Source: Segetibacter koreensis DSM 18137
GTDB taxonomy: Bacteria > Bacteroidota > Bacteroidia > Chitinophagales > Chitinophagaceae
Assembly (NCBI RefSeq): GCF_000374045.1
Contig: NZ_KB893348.1
Coordinates: 1 to 64,000 of the forward strand
Direction of reading: 5' to 3'
Length of the DNA stretch: 64,000 nucleotides
Shown here: positions 18,254-26,940 of the stretch, one piece after another
How positions within the stretch are numbered: position 1 is the stretch's first letter
Layout of the letters: each line of letters opens with the position of its first letter
Notes under the pieces: model-generated
Database searches by the model: none
Seen by the model: the letters and a program-made list of their open reading frames with translations, nothing else
What the model was told of the DNA's origin: nothing
Program-made: the position numbers and the translations under genes

Positions 18254-19486
18254 TTATAAAAAAATTCCCCTTTCTTCCAGTAGCGATAAGTATAGGTTTT
18301 TAGTTAGTGTAACCTCTTTATGTTTTGAAAATGTAACTGTAGCAAATTTGTTTCCGGCTTTCCCCATTGTACTTCTCAGTTCTTTATCATCAATTAATAA
18401 GCAAAGTTTTTCGCAAAATGTTGTTATATCATTTTGCTTTATCAGAAAACCTGTAATTCCGTCTTTCATGCTATCTTTTACACCACCGGCATTTGTAGCG
18501 ATAACTGGCTTTTTAAAAAATTGTGCTTCAATAATAGAGAGTGGTGTGCCTTCATTAAGAGAAGTTAAAGCCACTATATCTAATCCATTCATTACTTCTG
18601 GAATGTTTGTCAGCCATGACGTAAAAACCACCCTTGTTTTTACATCAATTGCTGTATTACTAAAAGCCACTTTTTTCTGGCTCAATTCCTCTTCAACCCG
18701 CTTGCGTAATTCACCATCGCCAACTATGAAAAATGCCACAGGACTCGCGGTGAATGAACGTAAAATTTCGGCTATTATATTTACAAAAAAAGAATGGTTT
18801 TTTACAGGTACAATTCGGCTTACGATGCCAATTGCTACATCTTCTTCTTTAAGGCTGTACTTTTTTCTAAAAGACTCCCTGAGTGCTTCAGAATTTTCTT
18901 GATTTGGAAAAGCAAAACCAAGGGGAATAACAGCAATTTTGGAAGCAGGAAATATTTTATATTCACTGACCAATTCATTCTTTTGAGAATCGCTTAGGGC
19001 AATGGAACGGGTAGTAATTTTACCAATTGACCTTTCTAAAAAAGCAATGAAACGAGAAATACGTTTAGAAAAATAAGAATGGAAAAAATGCCCGTGAAAA
19101 GTATGAATAATAACAGGAACTCCTGAAATATATGCGGCGAGCCTGCCTAAAAGACCGGGTTTTGAACCGTGTGTATGAACTATACTTGGTTTAAAACCAC
19201 GGATGACGGATAAAATATGAAAGAAGGCTAAGACATCAATAAAAGGATTAAGACTTCTTTTTAGAAACTTAATTTTTTTAAGAAGAATGCCAGGATACAT
19301 ATGTAAAAGGAATGACGGTTCTATTTCATCCTTTTCCTTTTCTCCATATAAAATAAGAATTTTAAAATCATTTTTAAGGTGCCAGGCTAAAGGTATTGTA
19401 TCAGCAGCCTGTCCCCCTATAACGAAGCGGTTTAAGATAATTAGTAATTTCGGCTTACTTTTTTCCTTTTCGCTGCCTGTTTTCAA
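18254..19486 (-). CDS. family 4 glycosyltransferase
   Basis: 410 residues with the two Rossmann domains of GT4 (GT-B) enzymes. The N-terminal acceptor domain has LNRFVIGGQAADTIPLA and VHTHGSKPGLLGRLAA. The donor domain has GIVSRIVPVKNHSFF, FIVGDGELR and the ExxxE motif in SLNEGTPLSIIEAQ. It transfers a sugar from a nucleotide donor to a lipid-linked glycan at the inner face of the membrane. The start is TTG with an in-frame TAG 18 bases upstream, so no earlier start exists. It is the last gene of the minus-strand polysaccharide run, 85 bp after the GT2 gene at 19571. Confidence 0.88.
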   Translation of the reverse strand: MKTGSEKEKSKPKLLIILNRFVIGGQAADTIPLAWHLKNDFKILILYGEKEKDEIEPSFLLHMYPGILLKKIKFLKRSLNPFIDVLAFFHILSVIRGFKPSIVHTHGSKPGLLGRLAAYISGVPVIIHTFHGHFFHSYFSKRISRFIAFLERSIGKITTRSIALSDSQKNELVSEYKIFPASKIAVIPLGFAFPNQENSEALRESFRKKYSLKEEDVAIGIVSRIVPVKNHSFFVNIIAEILRSFTASPVAFFIVGDGELRKRVEEELSQKKVAFSNTAIDVKTRVVFTSWLTNIPEVMNGLDIVALTSLNEGTPLSIIEAQFFKKPVIATNAGGVKDSMKDGITGFLIKQNDITTFCEKLCLLIDDKELRSTMGKAGNKFATVTFSKHKEVTLTKNLYLSLLEERGIFL

Positions 19487-19570
19487 ATTTTTATTTAACT
19501 CCTAAACTGTTTATCACAATCTTTATAATAGTTGATATTGCTACAGAATTGGCATTACTCAAATAAAAAA

Positions 19571-20434
19571 CTACACAACTTTTACTTTTAGCGAATTTTG
19601 AGGTAAGGCTTTACCTGGTACACCTTGTATTGCCTTGTTGTTTATTAATTTTCTTTCTTTGTCTCTCCACCAACCCCATTTATTAAAATAGCGGAACGCA
19701 TTTGCTATATGAATGAACAATAATCCCAGATTTTTATATGAACCCCGTTCATGATAATGAACAATCTGAACGTCGGGATAATATATATTTTTAGCAGCGA
19801 GAAAAAACCGCCGGCTTAAATCAGTGTCTTCGAGATACAAAAAAAAGCGTTCATCAAATAAACCTACTGTCTGCAGTGTTGATGTACGCATAAACATAAA
19901 ACACCCTGAAATATACGGGACTTCCATTTTTTTGTCATAACCCGAGAACTGCATTTCATAATTAAATAACCGCTTTTTTATGACGGAAGAAGGCAGAAAA
20001 CGACGAAATATGAGGTCTGAAGGAGACGGCAATAACTTAGACAAATATTGCAAACTTCCATCGGGATAGATAACTTTAGGAATAACAAGACCTACATCTT
20101 TATTAGCTTCCATAAAAGAATAGAGTTCACCTAAAACATCAATATCAAAGTGTACGTCAGGATTAAGTACAAGATGATACAAAGAGAGATTTGGAGCCTT
20201 TCGCAATGCTTTATTATGTCCTGCACCGAAACCTATATTTTTTCCACTAAAAATATATTCTACCCTACCGTCCTGTAAAAGATCTCTTAACTGCTCTTTG
20301 ATTTCCTGAGTTGGTGAATTATCTATAAGAAAAAGCTTAACAGGTAAAGTTGTATTTAAGAAACTTTCAATTGAGCTTTTTACTCTTTTGTCAGTTTTAT
20401 ACAATACGATCGATCCTGATATAACTATATCCAT
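19571..20434 (-). CDS. family 2 glycosyltransferase (rhamnosyltransferase-like)
   Basis: 287 residues, GT-A fold: VISGSIVLYKTD, LFLIDNSP, NIGFGAGHN, VLNPDVHF, and the acceptor-side motif FLYLEDTDLSRRF. No membrane segment is evident beyond a short hydrophobic stretch near 245. It belongs to the polysaccharide locus, where the mix of GT2 and GT4 enzymes suggests a repeat unit of about six sugars. ATG start. An exact TATATTTG promoter element sits 60 bp upstream, so the last two genes of the locus may also be transcribed on their own. Sugar specificity cannot be told from the sequence. Confidence 0.88.
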   Translation of the reverse strand: MDIVISGSIVLYKTDKRVKSSIESFLNTTLPVKLFLIDNSPTQEIKEQLRDLLQDGRVEYIFSGKNIGFGAGHNKALRKAPNLSLYHLVLNPDVHFDIDVLGELYSFMEANKDVGLVIPKVIYPDGSLQYLSKLLPSPSDLIFRRFLPSSVIKKRLFNYEMQFSGYDKKMEVPYISGCFMFMRTSTLQTVGLFDERFFLYLEDTDLSRRFFLAAKNIYYPDVQIVHYHERGSYKNLGLLFIHIANAFRYFNKWGWWRDKERKLINNKAIQGVPGKALPQNSLKVKVV

Positions 20435-20493
20435 TTAAAGACGATTATAGCTTAAGTAAGCTTATATATTATTTAAATAATGTGTAAGAGATG

Positions 20494-20501
20494 CAAATAT
20501 A
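20494..20501 (-). promoter_or_regulatory. -7 element upstream of the GT2 gene at 19571-20434
   Basis: TATATTTG on the minus strand matches TAnnTTTG exactly, 59 bp before the ATG, in a 144-bp gap inside the polysaccharide locus. Confidence 0.4.
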
Positions 20502-20578
20502 ATTCAATTAGATAAACTCTTTCCTTCGCTTCTTAACATTTAAACAACAGGATATTGAAAATATAGTATCAAAAACGT

Positions 20579-21397
20579 TTATTTATCTTTCTTATAAATA
20601 TGTTTCGTTTCTATTATTCTTTTTCCTGTAATCTTTCTAATACAGTTTCTTAATAAAGCATCTGCCCTTAGTACCAGATCTTTTACAGGTTCCTCGGGTC
20701 TTCCGTAAAAAGAGGTGACGTGAAAATACTCGCTTGACTCGGCAGGTATTTTTGAGAAGTAATAATTAGAGACGCAACATCTCTTACCATCTGCCACCAC
20801 TTTGCTTACAGAATGATAAGATGACTTATTGGTTACCATCAACACTAACCGATTAAATTTTGATAATATCGTTCTTTGCTCATTTTTTACCCCGTGATCC
20901 CATAACTCCAAATTACCACCATTTTCAAGTTTCCAGTCAGGAGTAACATAATATAATAAGTTTAAAACACGATAATTTTCGCGGTCGTTATCGTGAGAAT
21001 TATCAAGATGAGGATTTAGAAAATTGCCTTTTGCCATTAAACTTATTCCACCTGCATAAAGATGTTCGTCCGGTGTCATTTGTTTTATACCTGTAATTTC
21101 CTCAACGATCTTAACTATCCGCTCATCCTGAAAAGCATACACTATTTCTTCTAAAAGTGGATTATATAAATCCATTTGTGCAGCAATTCTTTTGTTTTCC
21201 CTTAAAGATTTATGTATTGCCATTTCTTCCGGGGTCGGAAAAGCATTGTAAATATCTCTGGCAATGTTTTCAGGTAAAAGATTATCTATGAAACATGTGT
21301 TAATTCTTCCTTTTACTGTAAATTCTTCCTTCATTTTTTGTTTCTCCGCCTCTAATCGTGGAAGTATCAAACCAGCCAGATATTCTCTTTTATGCAT
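20579..21397 (-). CDS. 2-oxoglutarate/Fe(II)-dependent oxygenase in the polysaccharide locus
   Basis: 272 residues. The double-stranded beta-helix of the prolyl-hydroxylase-like 2OG-Fe(II) family is visible from about 115 to 215, with the iron ligands His130 and Asp132 (PHLD), the distal His195 (SYHSVSK) and the 2-oxoglutarate Arg206 (GKRCCVS). All four needed residues are present, so it should be active. Related enzymes hydroxylate proteins, sugars or small molecules. Placed between two glycosyltransferase genes it may modify a sugar of the polysaccharide or a surface protein; the substrate is unknown. ATG start; 59 bp downstream of the GT4 gene at 21457. Confidence 0.85.
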   Translation of the reverse strand: MHKREYLAGLILPRLEAEKQKMKEEFTVKGRINTCFIDNLLPENIARDIYNAFPTPEEMAIHKSLRENKRIAAQMDLYNPLLEEIVYAFQDERIVKIVEEITGIKQMTPDEHLYAGGISLMAKGNFLNPHLDNSHDNDRENYRVLNLLYYVTPDWKLENGGNLELWDHGVKNEQRTILSKFNRLVLMVTNKSSYHSVSKVVADGKRCCVSNYYFSKIPAESSEYFHVTSFYGRPEEPVKDLVLRADALLRNCIRKITGKRIIETKHIYKKDK

Positions 21398-21456
21398 GAT
21401 TTATTTTTAATTTTTTAATAGAATAGAATTAAGCAAAGATGATTCCTTTTTTTAAC

Positions 21457-22575
21457 TTAAATGCTGTTAAATAAACGGAATGTCTGTTCTGCCGCTTTTT
21501 TCCAGTTATATTTTTCTCTTAATTTACAATAAGTATCTGTTTCTAACTTCTTTTCTGACAGAGCATATTTTAGAACAATCTTTTCAATATTGTCTATATC
21601 AAACGGCTCTGTGTATTCGCAGCCTTCGCCGTACACTTCTACAAGCGCCGCCTGGTTTGATAATAATGATTGTGTTTTAAAAAATGATGCTTCAGCAGGA
21701 GGAAAGCCGAATCCTTCATATAAACTCAAATATATATTTAATCTCGCCATCTTATATAATACAGCAAGTCTTGAACTCTCAACAAAAGGTAAAAAAATTA
21801 CGTTCTTCAACTCCATTTCCTCTACTTTATCGCGTAGAGAATTATAATATGTATTCGGTTTATTAATGATTAAAAACTTAATATCCAGGTTTTTCATTTT
21901 ATCACAAACTGATAATAATGTTTCAATATTTTTATGCGGGTAAGAGGCGCCTACACATATACAAAATGGTTTCTTATCAGTAATCTTTTCCACCCATTCC
22001 TCATCTTTTTCAAACCATTTCAGTTTTTCTAAGTGGTCTATGCCGTTGTAAATGACCGATACCTTCTTATCATCGAGAGAGTAGGCATCTACAACTTCAT
22101 TTTTAGTAAAATTTGAAATAGATATGATATGTTTAGTCTGCTTTATTAATAAGGGCAAAAAATATTTAAAGTAATAATATTGTCCTTTATGAGAATTAGG
22201 AAAACTCAGGCAGATAACATCATGTATAGTAATAATTTGTTTACGATGAAAGAGCGTGCCGTGAGAAGTAAATGAATATAGAATATTGTACCTGCAGGAA
22301 ATAAAATTTAAAACAATTATATTCCAGATATGTCTATGAATTACTTCCTTATTTTTTAATAGTCTATCAAGTAGATATCCAAGAGAAATTCTTTTGACAT
22401 TGCCAATATTTAATTTCTCAATTATTGTGGGCTCGTAACAATAGATAATGAATTTATATCCTTCTCTTTGTAAAGTTGGCACCAGTTCTTTTAGTAACTC
22501 TAATGAATACACCCCAACACCAGATGGTTGATTTGTTACCATTCCGGCATTGATCAAAACACTTTTTTTATTCAT
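21457..22575 (-). CDS. family 4 glycosyltransferase (mannosyltransferase-like)
   Basis: 372 residues, GT-B fold. The N-terminus has NAGMVTNQPSGVGVYS, the glycine-rich acceptor loop of GT4 enzymes. The donor half has FCICVGASYPHKNIETLL and LYEGFGFPPAEAS, the usual ExFGxxxxE donor motif. Cytoplasmic or peripheral to the inner membrane. It sits mid-locus, 22 bp after the GT2 gene at 22598, so co-transcription is likely. ATG start. The sugar donor is not predictable, although LYEGFGFPP-type enzymes are often mannosyl- or rhamnosyltransferases. Confidence 0.88.
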   Translation of the reverse strand: MNKKSVLINAGMVTNQPSGVGVYSLELLKELVPTLQREGYKFIIYCYEPTIIEKLNIGNVKRISLGYLLDRLLKNKEVIHRHIWNIIVLNFISCRYNILYSFTSHGTLFHRKQIITIHDVICLSFPNSHKGQYYYFKYFLPLLIKQTKHIISISNFTKNEVVDAYSLDDKKVSVIYNGIDHLEKLKWFEKDEEWVEKITDKKPFCICVGASYPHKNIETLLSVCDKMKNLDIKFLIINKPNTYYNSLRDKVEEMELKNVIFLPFVESSRLAVLYKMARLNIYLSLYEGFGFPPAEASFFKTQSLLSNQAALVEVYGEGCEYTEPFDIDNIEKIVLKYALSEKKLETDTYCKLREKYNWKKAAEQTFRLFNSI

Positions 22576-22597
22576 AAACTTTAAAAACAGCGAACGT

Positions 22598-23569
22598 CTA
22601 AACCTTCTTATTTCTCAAACCCAATATACTGACGTAAAATAAAATAGTCTGCAGTAAGGTCTGTCGCCTTACGCCATTTTTTATATTCTTAATCAATAAA
22701 GCCAGGCTTTTTCCGGTTCCCAAACTTATAAATTCATTTAATATTCTCTTTTTGCTATCAGGTAATCGGTCATAATATACATTTCTGAATATTGATGCCA
22801 TAGTTATTTTCTTTTGTACATCTTCAAAGTTTTTTCTCTGCAGAACAATTCTTTTTAATCTTTTTGACAAAGAATTACTATCGTAGTTTGTAGAAATATT
22901 ATTATTATGCTGCCTATAAAGAAGCGTTTGTTTGTTAAGATAAGATATCTTACCTAAAGCCGTTGCTACTAATGCTACCCAGTAATCGTGGTTTTCTGAC
23001 TCAGCAGGTATAGGATCAATAATGGCTGCTAACTGTTTATTTATCATCATAGTACAGCCATAAGCAGGATTTTGTGCCAGCAAGTGAGCAAACCTAAGAT
23101 TAGACACCTTTGTTGTCTGAAAATCTTTTTTTGATTCAATTACTTGCAGGCTTCTGTCTACGTATAAAAAATTAGTATAGACCACAATAGGCGTTTCTTT
23201 TTCCTGTTGCTTTTGCACCTCTTGCATCAAAACCAAGGTGTCTTTAATCTTACCGGGTAACCAGAAGTCGTCCTGGTCACAAAACATATAATATTCATAT
23301 TTTTCTCGGGTAAAATGGATAAGTGAAGCAAAATTCTGACAGCTTCCGAGATTCTTTCTACCGTCATCGAGAAAAGAAATTCTTTTATCTTTTGCAGCAT
23401 ATTTATTTATAATTGCCACTGTTCCGTCGGTTGAACCGTCGTCCCTTATAAAAAGGTTCCAGTTTGAGTATGTCTGTGACTGCAAGCTCTCTAACTGGTC
23501 ACTCAAAAAACTTTCTCCATTATAGGAAGCGAGCAAAATACAGATTGTTTCCTTATCCTTGGGCAACAT
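22598..23569 (-). CDS. family 2 glycosyltransferase
   Basis: 323 residues, GT-A fold with ICILLASYNGESFLSDQLESL, FIRDDGSTDGT, CDQDDFWLPGK (the nucleotide/metal site) and the downstream ENHDYWVAL acceptor motif. This subgroup with CDQDD is common in O-antigen and rhamnan loci. The C-terminal 100 residues are basic with a hydrophobic end, suggesting membrane association. It starts at ATG 23569, only 12 bp after the polymerase stop, so the two are surely co-transcribed. A paralogue with the same layout is at 54933-55874. Confidence 0.9.
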   Translation of the reverse strand: MLPKDKETICILLASYNGESFLSDQLESLQSQTYSNWNLFIRDDGSTDGTVAIINKYAAKDKRISFLDDGRKNLGSCQNFASLIHFTREKYEYYMFCDQDDFWLPGKIKDTLVLMQEVQKQQEKETPIVVYTNFLYVDRSLQVIESKKDFQTTKVSNLRFAHLLAQNPAYGCTMMINKQLAAIIDPIPAESENHDYWVALVATALGKISYLNKQTLLYRQHNNNISTNYDSNSLSKRLKRIVLQRKNFEDVQKKITMASIFRNVYYDRLPDSKKRILNEFISLGTGKSLALLIKNIKNGVRRQTLLQTILFYVSILGLRNKKV

Positions 23570-23581
23570 TACATCTATGCT

Positions 23582-24661
23582 TTAAAACTTCTCGAAATAA
23601 GGATGTACAAGACCGACATGAATGAGATCATTAGAAATATATGTAAGCGCAAACGCCACAATTATGATCAGAGCCATATACTTTGGTTTAACAACATATA
23701 GAAAAAAGGGCATTAAAATTATTTGTACAATGCCCAGTAATTCACTTATTCTGAAAGCGATAACAGGAATATTTGAAAAAATGACAAAAGATGCAGCAGC
23801 AATACAATACACTTTCAGTAATAATATTCCATATTTATTATTTTTAAATAGTAAATCACTTTTTATAATAAAAATTGTACATGTTACCAGTTGCACCAGA
23901 AACAGGATATTAAATATATTAATCCCACCAAAAACATCTAATTCCAACAGATCATTGTAAAGTTGGATTTTGTCTGATATAAACCCAAGCTTAAGCATTT
24001 GAAAAACTGATAGAACGTTGAATTTTAGAAAATGTAAAATGAAAGGAAAATACAACAATGCCAGGTAGAGCTTTTTATTGATGCTTTTTGACCTTAAGAA
24101 ATAAAAGGGCAAAAAGATGACCATAGAATAGTGAAATAAAAGACCTACTCCTATCAGAAGCAAAAACCTTAAAAAATTTCTTTTTTGTATTTGAGGTATA
24201 CACAAAAGCAGTATGCCCGAAGCTGCACCTGCACGAATTTGAGTCATATCGTGTAAAAGAAAAAAATGACTATAATATACCAAGACCGACAAAAAAGCAA
24301 AATCTGTAAGTTTGGAGATAGCCAGGAATTTTAAGCTGACTCCAATAATCGCAAAAGTCAAAAACACCCACAAATAGTTTAATCCGAAGGTTACACGAAT
24401 TATACTTGGTATAAGGTAATAGGCCGGTTCGAAAAAAGAGTTAAGCTTATAGTCTCGAAAATAGTCTGCAGGCGAACTAAATTTATTGAAAACATCTATA
24501 TAAGTTTTTGAGTCAGGATCTACTCCTGGCGTTCTAAGGCCAGCTACCAATATTAAAGTAAACGCTATAAGACCGAGTAAATATTTTTCTGGTATTTTAA
24601 AATATTGGGAAATAAAGAAGAAGAAAATAATAAAAAGAAATATGAAATAATAAAAAAACAT
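23582..24661 (-). CDS. EpsG-family polysaccharide polymerase (Wzy-like)
   Basis: 359 residues with 10 or so predicted membrane helices, starting at the very hydrophobic N-terminus. The EpsG signature is present: LRTPGVDPDSKTYIDVF in the first periplasmic loop, FEPAYYLI, and HDMTQIRAGAASGI before a later helix. Members are thought to join lipid-linked repeat units outside the membrane, the Wzy role. It is the only polymerase candidate in the locus. ATG start; 85 bp after the GT2 gene at 24747. Confidence 0.85.
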   Translation of the reverse strand: MFFYYFIFLFIIFFFFISQYFKIPEKYLLGLIAFTLILVAGLRTPGVDPDSKTYIDVFNKFSSPADYFRDYKLNSFFEPAYYLIPSIIRVTFGLNYLWVFLTFAIIGVSLKFLAISKLTDFAFLSVLVYYSHFFLLHDMTQIRAGAASGILLLCIPQIQKRNFLRFLLLIGVGLLFHYSMVIFLPFYFLRSKSINKKLYLALLYFPFILHFLKFNVLSVFQMLKLGFISDKIQLYNDLLELDVFGGINIFNILFLVQLVTCTIFIIKSDLLFKNNKYGILLLKVYCIAAASFVIFSNIPVIAFRISELLGIVQIILMPFFLYVVKPKYMALIIIVAFALTYISNDLIHVGLVHPYFEKF

Positions 24662-24746
24662 TTAATATTTTAGATGGATGCCAGATTTATAAATCGCTTC
24701 AGAATCGTCTCGTTGTGATTTCTTTATTCTCCCAATTACTTTTCCG

Positions 24747-25613
24747 CTACAGTGTTTTTCCATATTTGTGAAAAAGAAAATGGAGAATGCCCTTTCGAAT
24801 CGATTTCATTTTTGCCCATTTATCTTTTTCAAAACTAAGAATAAGGAAAGGATGCAACAGAAAAGTGTTCTTGACTGTATGCAGAAAGAAAAGCTTATCA
24901 AAAGAGAAGTATTTAAAACTGACATACAAACTGTTGCGTATCATATAATACCTTCTTACCGAATTGTGGTTGCTAACTCCAAAGCTTACACCAAACATTT
25001 TTTTTATAGCATAGCTTCCCAACGAATGTTTTAGCTTAACGAAGTTGTCCTGTATAATTTGGTATTTATTTTTTCTAAGCCGAAGGCAATATTCATAATC
25101 TGCATAATCCATAAAAAGTTTCTCTTCAAAAGGACCGATAGCCGTATAAGCAGTAAGATTTAAGAGGTTACCAGAAGCCATAACAATATTTTTAACGCTA
25201 TATTGTTCTGTTGTTTTGGTAACATCTTCAGTGTGGAGAACATGATAGGGAGTTATTATTCCTACTTTTTTAAAAAGTATTTCTACCAAAGGGATACGGG
25301 CGATCATTTCCGTGAGTTCATCCAGATTGAAACTACTATCCTGATCCATAGTCAGAATCCATTTATAGCCACCTTCTATCGCAATCTCACATGCGATGTT
25401 TAGCGCAGCGGCAATGCCGGCATTCCGATTTAGATGCAAGTAAATTGCATCGGGAAAAAGTTTATGTAAGTCATTTTGAAATGTAGTGCGCGTTTCAGAA
25501 TTATCTATTACAATCAGTTTTTCAACGCCGCTATAATAAGTATTAATATTTGTAAGAACATTTGAGTCGGGATGATATACAACAACACCCGCTGCAACTT
25601 TATTTACTTGCAT
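24747..25613 (-). CDS. family 2 glycosyltransferase (rhamnosyltransferase-like)
   Basis: 288 residues. GT-A fold of the rhamnosyltransferase type: AAGVVVYHPDSNVLTNI, LIVIDNSE, RNAGIAAALN, WILTMDQDS, ASGNLLNL and DYADYEYCLRLR. The HPDS/MDQDS pattern is typical of WbbL/RfbF-like enzymes. The C-terminal third is rich in aromatic and basic residues. It lies 51 bp after the Wzz-like gene and is probably co-transcribed with it. ATG start. A clear paralogue is at 54027-54893, sharing HPP, NSE/NTE and MDQDS. Confidence 0.9.
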   Translation of the reverse strand: MQVNKVAAGVVVYHPDSNVLTNINTYYSGVEKLIVIDNSETRTTFQNDLHKLFPDAIYLHLNRNAGIAAALNIACEIAIEGGYKWILTMDQDSSFNLDELTEMIARIPLVEILFKKVGIITPYHVLHTEDVTKTTEQYSVKNIVMASGNLLNLTAYTAIGPFEEKLFMDYADYEYCLRLRKNKYQIIQDNFVKLKHSLGSYAIKKMFGVSFGVSNHNSVRRYYMIRNSLYVSFKYFSFDKLFFLHTVKNTFLLHPFLILSFEKDKWAKMKSIRKGILHFLFHKYGKTL

Positions 25614-25664
25614 ACCAACTTTACGCGCAGCTAAATTATTGATGGAAATTTATGAATTGAAACT

Positions 25665-26702
25665 TTAAAGAGAGTAATCGGACGCTGTAGAAGAAAAAAT
25701 CTTACGCAACATTAAAAAAGCCAATGTAAGGATGAAACCAATAAACCCAAAAATAACTGCCGCTTTCATTGTTCCCATTTTATGTTTTTCTAACGGGAAC
25801 ATGGGAGTATCTATAATTTGAATTAATGGCGTCTCTTTACGTAAAGTCAGTTTAGATAACTCAAGATTTTTTACAAGCTCTGTATACATAGCTCCGTTTA
25901 CCTGTGCATCCACCTGTTTTCTCTGGATGCCGGTTCGAGCGATTTCCCTGGTAGGGTTTACATTTAAATCAGTTGAAACAGCAATATCAACAATGTTACC
26001 ATTAATAAGGTTTCTTATAGAATCAGTCTGATGTTGTAAAATTGCTACGTTCTGTCTTATTTTTTTTACTTTATAATCAGTATAATATTGAATAACTGTA
26101 TTAACCAACGCTTCTACGAAGGTTTTTGCAAAAAATTCATCTTTGTTTTTGATCTTAACAGAGATAATGTCAGATTTTTTATCTATCCTGTCAATATCTA
26201 AAGCTTTTGAAAGTTCTGCAGAAATTCTCATAACAATACTATCTCGTTGCCTGCTATAAGGTTCCGTTGCGTTTGTAAAAACGACGCTGTTTTTTTCTTT
26301 ATTTTCATCGTCCCTGATTTTTAAATAATAATTGATAAGAAGAAATTTACCTGTACCAGTATCAACAGGGGTAAATAAAGTTTTTTGAATTAAGTTTCGG
26401 CTACTCATTAAATGCATCAGGTTATCACCTTCAAATGCACTGCCCGAACTACTACCCAGGTCAAGCCCAAATTGTGATGCAATGCCGGCATACGCGCTCA
26501 TGGTTCCCGCGCCATCATTTTCAGCAGTAAAAGTTAATTCTGCCAGATATTCCGGTTTTTGAAACCATGAATATAAAACACCCATTGTTGTAAATAAGAC
26601 CAATGACAGTAGAATAACTTTCCACTTGGATAGAAAATAATAGTACCACTTTTTGATTAAAATAGTAATTTCCCTTACAGATATTTCAATCTCCTGACTC
26701 AT
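25665..26702 (-). CDS. Wzz-like polysaccharide chain-length / co-polymerase protein
   Basis: 345 residues with the topology of polysaccharide co-polymerases: a cytoplasmic start of 26 residues, membrane helix at about 27-47, a long periplasmic coiled-coil-rich domain, and a second helix at about 316-337. PEYLAELTFTAEND just after the first helix matches the Wzz family. There is no BY-kinase domain, and none elsewhere in the locus. It should set chain length or bridge the inner membrane to the exporter encoded upstream. ATG start; 238 bp after the exporter stop. Confidence 0.88.
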   Translation of the reverse strand: MSQEIEISVREITILIKKWYYYFLSKWKVILLSLVLFTTMGVLYSWFQKPEYLAELTFTAENDGAGTMSAYAGIASQFGLDLGSSSGSAFEGDNLMHLMSSRNLIQKTLFTPVDTGTGKFLLINYYLKIRDDENKEKNSVVFTNATEPYSRQRDSIVMRISAELSKALDIDRIDKKSDIISVKIKNKDEFFAKTFVEALVNTVIQYYTDYKVKKIRQNVAILQHQTDSIRNLINGNIVDIAVSTDLNVNPTREIARTGIQRKQVDAQVNGAMYTELVKNLELSKLTLRKETPLIQIIDTPMFPLEKHKMGTMKAAVIFGFIGFILTLAFLMLRKIFSSTASDYSL

Positions 26703-26940
26703 TTAATATTTTAATTCTACAGTTATAATTAGAAATTTTATCATTTCTTATTTTGATATACGTTTTCGCTAAAGGTCTTAATAGCTAATAATTATCATGC
26801 GATTCATCTTTTAGTTTGAAGATATTAAAAAGATGAATTGCGTGTAAGTGAGACATCTAAAGATCTATTATGAGCAAATGGTTTGGCCAAAGCAACAAAA
26901 GATTTTGGATGGTAAGCTTTTATTCAATGCTAAATTTACC

